The translations under genes were made by a program, and so were the position numbers. This document shows positions 1 through 6,100 of a stretch of 7,223 nucleotides of DNA, one piece after another. Below the pieces are notes generated by a model. The model saw only the letters and a list, made by a program, of their open reading frames with translations. It made no database searches and had not been told where the DNA came from. Origin of the DNA: CAIQJJ01 sp964606085 (GTDB taxonomy: Bacteria > Chloroflexota > Anaerolineae > Anaerolineales > UBA4823); contig CAZSFD010000144.1 in the NCBI GenBank assembly GCA_964606085.1, positions 1 through 7,223 of the forward strand, written 5' to 3'. Within the stretch, counting starts at the first letter, position 1, and each line of letters opens with the position of its first letter.

Positions 1-2819
1 TGCTGGCGCTGCTCGACCAGGCCCGGCAAGGCCAGGGTAACCTGGCTGTGGCGCTGGGCGAAGCCGGCATCGGCAAGACCCGCCTGCTCGAAGAGCTGGC
101 TCAGGCGGCTGGCTGGCGCGGCTGGCGTGTGGTTTGGGGAGGCGCGGCAGAATACAAAATCCCAGCCGCCTACGACCCGCTGGCGCAGGCGCTTCAACAG
201 GCGCTGCCTCCGGTGCGTTTCGAGCAGCTCGCCCGCGGCGTCACGGCGGCCTCGCTGGCGCTGGTATCGGTGCAATTGCTGGGTCAGCCTGTGTCCGGGC
301 AATCTGCCCCGATCCCATTGACAGGCGCTGCCGATGGCGAACGCCTGGCCCACGCCCTGGCGAGCGTCTTGGACGGCTTGCAGCGCATCAGCCCGCATCT
401 CGTTTTACTCGATGATGTGCAGTGGGCCGACCCGGCCATCTGGCCGCTGCTCGACCATTTGCGGGCCTCGCTGGGCGGGATGAAGGCGCTGATTGTGCTG
501 GCCGGGCGCGGCGATGAAATCCGGCTCCAGCCCGAAGTCTGGGATATGCTCCAACGCTGGGATCGCGAGAATGCGCCGCTGCTGCACCTGGCGGGTTTCG
601 ACCGCCACGATTTGAGCGAATTGGCCGCCCCCTGGCGTTTGAAGGAAGAACAACTCGACCGGCTGGCCGCCGCTTCGGGAGGCAATCCCCTTTTTGCGCT
701 TGAACTCTTGCGCATGGATGACCTCGAAATTCACTTGCGCGAAAACCCCTCCCTCGGCGAGTTGGCCCTGCAAAAACTGGCGGCCATCTCCGCCGAGGCG
801 CAGTACGCGCTGCAAATCGCCTCCGTCATCGGCTATCGCTTCGGCTACCGCCCCTGGGAGGCTGTGCTTACGGCAGAAAACTTCCCCGGCGAAAAGATAC
901 CCGCCCTGGCCGGCGAACTGGAACGCGCCGGGTTATTGCACCTGGAGCAGGATGGCTACCGCTTTGCCCACGACACCCTGCGCACGGCCATTTATACCCA
1001 TATCCCTGCACCCCAGCGCCGCCAATTTCACCTTCAAACGTTGACCTTTCTGGAGCGCATGGCCTCCGCGTCCACGTTGGAACTGCTCTTCCATGCGCAG
1101 CAAGCGCAGGCCGGGCCGCGCATCGCCCACCACGCCCTTCAAGCCGGAGAGCAAGCCCTGGCCAGCTTTCATTTTGCCGCCGCCGCCAGATACTTCACCC
1201 AATCCCTGGAAGCCCTGGCCCCCGACGAGTTGGCCCTGCGTTACCAGGCATTATTGGGCAGAGTGCGCGCCCACGATGTGCTGGCCGACCGCCCTGCCCA
1301 ACACGCCGACCTGATGGCGCTGCAAACCCTGGCCGATACGCTGGGAGAACGCTGCCAGGCCGAAGCATTGCGTTATCTGGCGGCCTATTTCTGGGCCTCC
1401 AGCGAGTACACCCAGGCGCTCGAAATCGGGCAACGCGGCCTGACCCTCGCCTCGCAGCTTGGCGACCTGGAAATGCAGGCCGCCATTCTCGAAACGCTTG
1501 GCAAAGCCAGCCGAGACCGGGGCGATTACGCCCCAGCGCGCACCTGGTTGGCGCAAGCCCTGGAGAATTATCAGGCATTGGGAAACCAGCGCGGGGCGGC
1601 AATCGTGCTGGATTTATTGGGGATTGTGGCCCAACGCCAGGGCGATCTGGCCCAGGCCGAAGCGCAATGCGGCCAGGCCGTGAGCATTTTCCGTGAACTG
1701 GGTGATATTTACAACCAAGCGCGTGCCTTGAGCAACCTGGGCGTGGCGCGTTGGATGTCTGGCGAACTGACCCAGGCCCAGGAAGCGTTCGAGGCGGCCT
1801 TGAGCATCAACCAGCAAATCGGCGACCGCCGGGCCGAACTGGCCAGCCTGTCCAACCTGGCCAGCCTGGGCGGCATCCGGGGGGATTTGGAATGCTCGCT
1901 TGGCCTGCTCGATCAGGCTTTGGCCCTCGCCCGTTCGTCTGGCAGCCGTGATCTGCTCGCCAACCTGCTGCTCAACCGCGGCATCACCCTGCATTCCCTG
2001 GGCCAACTCAACGATGCGCTGGAAAGCATGGACGAAGCCCTGGCCGTCAACCGCAGCCTGGGGCGGCGGCGCGGGGAAGGCTACGTGCAATACAACCGGG
2101 GCAAATTGCTGACCGACCTGGGGAATTACGCGGCCGCCCATGCTGCTTTCGAGGAAGCTACTCGTATCCGTACTGAACTGGGGGAACACAAAAATTTGCT
2201 TTCCACCCAGGTGTCGTTGGCTCGCTTGCACAGCGCTCAAAACGAGTGGGCGTCCGCACGGCGCGCGCTCCAGGAAGTTCTCGACGATTTTGCTTCGCTG
2301 AAGGACGATCCTGAAACGCGCCAGGAAGTACACCTGGCGGCTTATCAGGTGTTGCAGGCCGCGGGAGAAGAGCACCTGGCCCTGGAGCATCTCATCGAGG
2401 CCGAGGCGGCCATGCTGCAAAACGCGGCCACTTTGCCAGCGCAAGATCGCCCGCGCTTTCTCGCTGCGCTGCCGCTCAACCGAGAGACGCGCGCCGCCCT
2501 GCTCACACATTCTCGGCAAGTCGAAGTGCGCCTGGCCCGCGCTGACGCGCCACGCGGCAAGAAGCTCGCTGCCGGGGATTTCGTCACGGTTCAGTGGACA
2601 ATTGCCGCGCCGGGGGATCTACGCCTCACTCCCGAAGCGGCCCGCCGCCAGCATGTGCTCCAGCGTTTGGCCGCCGAGGCCGCCGCTCAAGACGCCTCCC
2701 CCACCGATGACGACCTGGCGCGGGCGTTAGGCGTCAGCCGCCGCACGGTTTTACGGGACATGCAAGCATTGCAGGGACAAGGGTTGGTAATCAAGACACG
2801 GCAGCGCGGTTCTGGCTAG
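1..2819 (+). CDS. STAND-type AAA ATPase / TPR transcriptional regulator with C-terminal HTH (5' partial)
   Basis: This is probably a cytoplasmic ligand-responsive transcription regulator of the MalT-like STAND class, in which ATP binding and TPR-mediated sensing control DNA binding. The reading frame is open from base 3, and Walker A (GEAGIGKT, 57-80) lies too close to the left edge for a complete protein. The GTG at 48 is therefore internal and the true start is upstream. Walker B with the typical DDVQWAD stretch is at 405-431. A post-ATPase winged-helix signature (RFAHDTLRTAIY) is at 960-995. Eight TPR-like repeats of exactly 40 residues span 1362-2321, followed by a ninth, looser one. The C-terminus carries an HTH (LARALGVSRRTVLRDMQAL, within 2706-2771) of DeoR/HTH_11 flavour rather than the LuxR/GerE type usual in MalT. 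The stop is TAG at 2817. Its targets are unknown; the promoter just downstream is the obvious candidate. An additional domain upstream of the ATPase cannot be excluded. Confidence 0.9.
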   Translation, partial: LALLDQARQGQGNLAVALGEAGIGKTRLLEELAQAAGWRGWRVVWGGAAEYKIPAAYDPLAQALQQALPPVRFEQLARGVTAASLALVSVQLLGQPVSGQSAPIPLTGAADGERLAHALASVLDGLQRISPHLVLLDDVQWADPAIWPLLDHLRASLGGMKALIVLAGRGDEIRLQPEVWDMLQRWDRENAPLLHLAGFDRHDLSELAAPWRLKEEQLDRLAAASGGNPLFALELLRMDDLEIHLRENPSLGELALQKLAAISAEAQYALQIASVIGYRFGYRPWEAVLTAENFPGEKIPALAGELERAGLLHLEQDGYRFAHDTLRTAIYTHIPAPQRRQFHLQTLTFLERMASASTLELLFHAQQAQAGPRIAHHALQAGEQALASFHFAAAARYFTQSLEALAPDELALRYQALLGRVRAHDVLADRPAQHADLMALQTLADTLGERCQAEALRYLAAYFWASSEYTQALEIGQRGLTLASQLGDLEMQAAILETLGKASRDRGDYAPARTWLAQALENYQALGNQRGAAIVLDLLGIVAQRQGDLAQAEAQCGQAVSIFRELGDIYNQARALSNLGVARWMSGELTQAQEAFEAALSINQQIGDRRAELASLSNLASLGGIRGDLECSLGLLDQALALARSSGSRDLLANLLLNRGITLHSLGQLNDALESMDEALAVNRSLGRRRGEGYVQYNRGKLLTDLGNYAAAHAAFEEATRIRTELGEHKNLLSTQVSLARLHSAQNEWASARRALQEVLDDFASLKDDPETRQEVHLAAYQVLQAAGEEHLALEHLIEAEAAMLQNAATLPAQDRPRFLAALPLNRETRAALLTHSRQVEVRLARADAPRGKKLAAGDFVTVQWTIAAPGDLRLTPEAARRQHVLQRLAAEAAAQDASPTDDDLARALGVSRRTVLRDMQALQGQGLVIKTRQRGSG
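1362..2321 (+). repeat. Eight tandem TPR-like repeats of exactly 40 codons
   Basis: Inside the regulator, eight consecutive 120-bp units align without a gap. The recurring pattern is a small or hydrophobic start, LG or NRG near position 6, GD/GN/GE plus Tyr or Leu near 14-16, A(L/R) near 19, A(L/V) near 26, and LGD or similar near 33-35. Units start at 1362, 1482, 1602, 1722, 1842, 1962, 2082 and 2202. A less regular ninth unit follows from 2322. The 40-residue length matches the longer TPR variants seen in MalT-like and kinesin-light-chain-like proteins. The array likely forms a superhelical ligand- or protein-binding scaffold. Confidence 0.85.
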
Positions 2820-2831
2820 CAATTTCCCTGT

Positions 2832-2844
2832 CACAACACTTGTG
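2832..2844. promoter_or_regulatory. Dyad CACAA-CAC-TTGTG, possible operator
   Basis: A perfect 5-bp inverted repeat with a 3-bp spacer lies 12 bases after the regulator's stop codon. It is short for a transcription terminator and has no following T-run, so a protein-binding site is the better reading. A further CACAA half-like element occurs at 2855-2859. Function is not proven. Confidence 0.35.
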
Positions 2845-2861
2845 CGAACATCACCACAAAA

Positions 2862-2879
2862 TGATAGCCGAGTGATAGC
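2862..2879 (+). repeat. Direct repeat TGATAGC x2 with 11-bp period
   Basis: TGATAGC occurs at 2862-2868 and again at 2873-2879, and each copy extends to TGATAGCNG. The 11-bp spacing is about one helical turn, so a dimeric or multimeric activator could bind both copies on the same face. The pair sits just upstream of the candidate -10 hexamer, where an activator would contact RNA polymerase. Confidence 0.4.
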
Positions 2880-2899
2880 GGTTGGATACACTGGGGGTC

Positions 2900-3115
2900 A
2901 TGCAACCAACCCGCTATTCTTTCATCCTCCGCATCTGGTTTGAGCAAGAAGGTCAATTGGACAAGCCGCGACCCCGGTTGCGCGGCTCGTTACAACGACC
3001 CGGGTTCGACGCAACCTATTACTTCCACAACTTGAATGCACTGCCCCACCTGCTCGAAAAGTTCATGGCCTGGAAGGATGAAGTGCAAGATTTTATAGGT
3101 GAAACAAATGAATAA
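2900..3115 (+). CDS. Small conserved-looking hypothetical protein, 71 aa
   Basis: No function can be assigned. From the ATG at 2900 the product begins MQPTRYSFILRIWFEQEG, continues with a basic RPRLRGSLQRPG segment, and ends with a likely amphipathic helix around HNLNALPHLLEKFMAW. There is no signal peptide, membrane segment or cysteine, so it should be cytoplasmic. The (F/L)LR(I/L)W...RGSLQ...F..L..L...L pattern resembles small proteins I recall next to ATPase/TPR regulators in Chloroflexota, but this is from memory. I prefer ATG 2900 to the in-frame TTG at 2882 because the family-like region begins right after it and the TTG has no ribosome binding site. A GGGGG run (2892-2896) is unusually close to the ATG. 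The gene overlaps the surface-protein gene by 8 bases, which suggests co-translation. It might be an accessory or regulatory partner of that protein. Confidence 0.7.
   Translation: MQPTRYSFILRIWFEQEGQLDKPRPRLRGSLQRPGFDATYYFHNLNALPHLLEKFMAWKDEVQDFIGETNE
3097..3102 (+). promoter_or_regulatory. Ribosome binding site AGGTGA for the surface-protein gene
   Basis: AGGTGA lies 5 bases before the ATG at 3108 and within the last codons of the upstream small gene. It fixes the start of the giant protein and supports translational coupling, because ribosomes finishing the small gene (stop at 3113-3115) are delivered to this start. Confidence 0.75.
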
Positions 3116-6100
3116 GCTCAAGAGCCTGCCCCCTGTTTTCTTATTGGTTTTCCTGTTGGCCCAAATGCTGCCGCTATCTCCTGCGCTGGCCGCTCCCGCC
3201 GCCGCCTACAGCGTCACTACTGCCGCCGACAGCGGCCCCGGTTCGCTGCGCCAGGCCATCACAGACGCCAACGCCAACCCCGGCCTCGACACCATCACCT
3301 TCGCCATCGGCGCGCCCGGCTCCCCGCAAACCATTGCGCTCGCCACCGCCCTGCCCGCCATCACCGGCCCGGTGTTCCTCGACGGCTGGAGCCAGGGCGG
3401 CAGCGGGTACGCCGGCCCGCCGCTCATCGAAATCAACGGCAGCGCCATTCCCACCTGGAACACCTCCAACGGCCTGCTCATCACTGCCGGGAACAGTACC
3501 GTGCGCGGCCTGGCGATCAATTATTTCAACATCGCCCTCAACCTGACCACCGCCGGGAACAACATCATCGCAGGGAACTACCTCGGCCTGGCACTGGACG
3601 GGGACACGTCCATTGGTAACCGGACGGGGATCAGCATCGCGGCCGCCTCGGACGGCAACCGAATTGGCACGGATGGCGACGGGGTGAACGACGCGGCGGA
3701 GCGCAACGTCATTTCGGCCAGCGGTTTCGTGCAGGTCAACAACAGCCACGGCATCCTGATTGCCCAGGGTTCCGATAACCACTGGATCGCCGGGAATTTC
3801 ATCGGCACGGATGCCACCGGCACGCTGGATCGGGGCAACGCCAGCAGCGGCATTAACACGGGCGGCATCGTCATCATCGGGACGAACGGCGATGGCGTGG
3901 GCGATGCCGTGGAAGGCAACCTGATCTCCGGCAACAACGGCGATGGCGTGCTTTTATCCAGCACCTCCAGCGGCTCGCGTGTCGCGGGGAACAAAATCGG
4001 CGCGGATGTGACTGGAACAATCGCCCTGCCCAATAATTGGGATGGCGTCAGTGTTGGCTCGTGCAGCGCCGGGCAGTGTTCGGATTATATTATCGGCACG
4101 AACGGCGATGGGGTTTCGGACGCGCTGGAAGGCAACCTGATCTCCGGCAACGGTGCGGACGGCGTGTTCATCCCCGCCGGGACACTGGACAACAATGTGA
4201 TCGCCGGGAACAAGATTGGCACGAACATTTCCGGCACGGCGGCCATTCCCAATGGCGATTATGGGGTGCATCTCGGCGGGGATTACAGCCGCCTGGGGAC
4301 GAACAACGATGGGGTATCCGACGCCCTCGAAGGCAACCTGATCTCCGGCAACGGCGATGGCGCAGGCAATGACAATCACGGGGTGTACATCCCCTCTGGG
4401 GCCGACCACAACCTCGTCGCCGGGAACCGAATCGGCGTCAACGCCGATGGCGCGGCGGCCCTCCCCAACGGGCAAACGGGCGTCTACGTGGGCGACGATT
4501 TCAACACCATCACCGGCAACCTGATCTCCGGCAACGGCGGTTATGGTGTTCAGCTCAACGATGCCTTTTTCAACACCGTCACGGACAACTTGATCGGAAC
4601 AGCAGCGGATGGCGTGACCGCCCTGGGCAACACCCTGCACGGCGTTTTCATCACCGTCAATTCCGACAATAACACCATTGGCGCGGAGAATGTCATCGCC
4701 TTCAACGGCGGAAATGGGGTTTTTGTAAACGGCGCAACCAGTTGCGGGGGCGGATTCTGCCTTCGCAATCATGTTTTCGGCAACAGCATTTTCGACAACG
4801 CCGGCCTGGGCCTTGACCTCTATCCGAGCGGCATCACCCCCAACGATCCCCTCGACGCCGACACCGGCGCGAACACCCTGCAAAATTACCCCGTCCTGAC
4901 CGCCGCGACCAGTTCCGGCACGACGCTCCTCCTGACCGGCACGCTCAACAGCACCGCCAACCTGACCTTCACCCTCGACGTGTACAGCTCCCCCGCGTGC
5001 GATCCCCTCGGAGCCGGAGAGGGCGCGGTGTACCTCGGCGCGGGGCAGGCGACCACCGATGGCAACGGCGACGCGGCTTTCACCCTCTCCCTTCCGGGCC
5101 TGGCGCAAGACGGGGACGCCGTCACCGCCACCGCCACCGACCCGGACGGCAACACCTCCGAATTTTCGAGCTGCGTGACCAACATGGGCGAAGAACCCAT
5201 CGCTGGCCTGCAAGCGGCCAACGACAGCCCAACCTTCCTCGGCGCGCCTACCCACTTCTCTGTCACCCTGGCCACCGGCACAGGCGTGAGTTACTTTTGG
5301 AACTTTGGCGACGGCGCAACCGGGAATGGCGCAAATCCCACTCACGTCTACCCCGCCACCAGCGCGTACACCGCCACCGTCACTGCGACGAACAGCCTGG
5401 GTTCGGCGGTGGATACCACCTCGGTTACGATCCTCCCTCCGCCCGCCTGCGCCGCCACACCCGATGACGGCCTGACCGTCTTCGCCAGCGCCGACGCCAG
5501 CGCCGTGCAGCAGGCGGTGGATACTCCCCAGGCGGCAGGCGGTACGGTCAAAATCGCTGGAACCTGCGCGGGCGTTTCCACCCGCGACGTGTTCACACAA
5601 ACGGTTTACATCGAAGATACGATGACCCTGGCGGGCGGTTACTCCGTGGGCAACTGGACGACGCCCGACCCGGATTCCCCGTCCGTCCTCGACGCCCTCG
5701 GCCTGGGGCGGGTGATCTTCGCCCTCAGCGCGCCGCTCACATTGGAAAATTTGATCATTCAGAACGGTCACGCGGTTGGAGAAGGCGGCGGCCTGTACAC
5801 CTGGGGCAGTCTCACGCTGGCGAACGTCACCTTTCAAAATAACTCGGCTGATGGCGGCGGCGGTGGATGTGTGGCGAACACGCTTCAGGCGCTAGACTCG
5901 AACTGGCTGAACAACACCAGCACAACCCAACGCGGTGGCGGGCTGTACGTGGTCGGCGACGCGGCGATCACGGGCGGGGTGGTGCAGGGCAACGCGGCGG
6001 TTTACGCGGGGGGCATTTTTGCCGACGCCGGGCTGGTGATTAGCGGCACGCAGTTCATCAGCAACACCGCGACCAGCCCCGTGGCGGGTTCGGGCGGGGC

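Larger units (their letters stand above)
2820..2899 (+). promoter_or_regulatory. Intergenic control region upstream of the small gene and surface-protein gene
   Basis: This 80-bp gap is the only non-coding stretch in the window and is visibly more AT-rich than its surroundings. It contains a dyad (2832-2844), a pair of direct repeats (2862-2879) and a TACACT hexamer (2887-2892) that fits a -10 element (4 of 6 consensus positions) just 7 bases before the ATG at 2900. No convincing -35 box sits at the usual distance, which would fit an activator-dependent promoter. I see no strong hairpin plus T-run that would terminate transcription from the regulator, so read-through from upstream is also possible. 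Promoter function is inferred. Confidence 0.4.

Noticed and set aside
48..50. GTG as start codon of the regulator
   Set aside because: The frame is open upstream, and the residues before it (LALLDQARQGQGNLAV) look like the usual strand leading into Walker A, so the true start lies before the window.
1614..2519. 301-codon open frame on the minus strand
   Set aside because: It mirrors the TPR array of the regulator, with no domain and no ribosome binding site noted.
2880..2911. GGTTGG/CCAACC inverted repeat around the small gene's start
   Set aside because: It is a 6-bp stem with a 20-base loop, too weak to claim as a regulatory hairpin or terminator.
3915..4535. Regularly spaced identical 21-base strings suggesting a CRISPR-like array
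   Set aside because: The spacings (216, 201 and 183 bp) are too long and all multiples of three, and each string encodes GNLISGN in the open frame, so these are protein repeats.
3954..5837. 627-codon open frame on the minus strand
   Set aside because: It lies entirely antisense to the well-supported surface-protein gene, whose domains and repeats are in the + frame. Its Gly/Val/Ala/Arg-rich translation has no recognisable domain, and long antisense frames are expected in GC-rich repetitive coding DNA.
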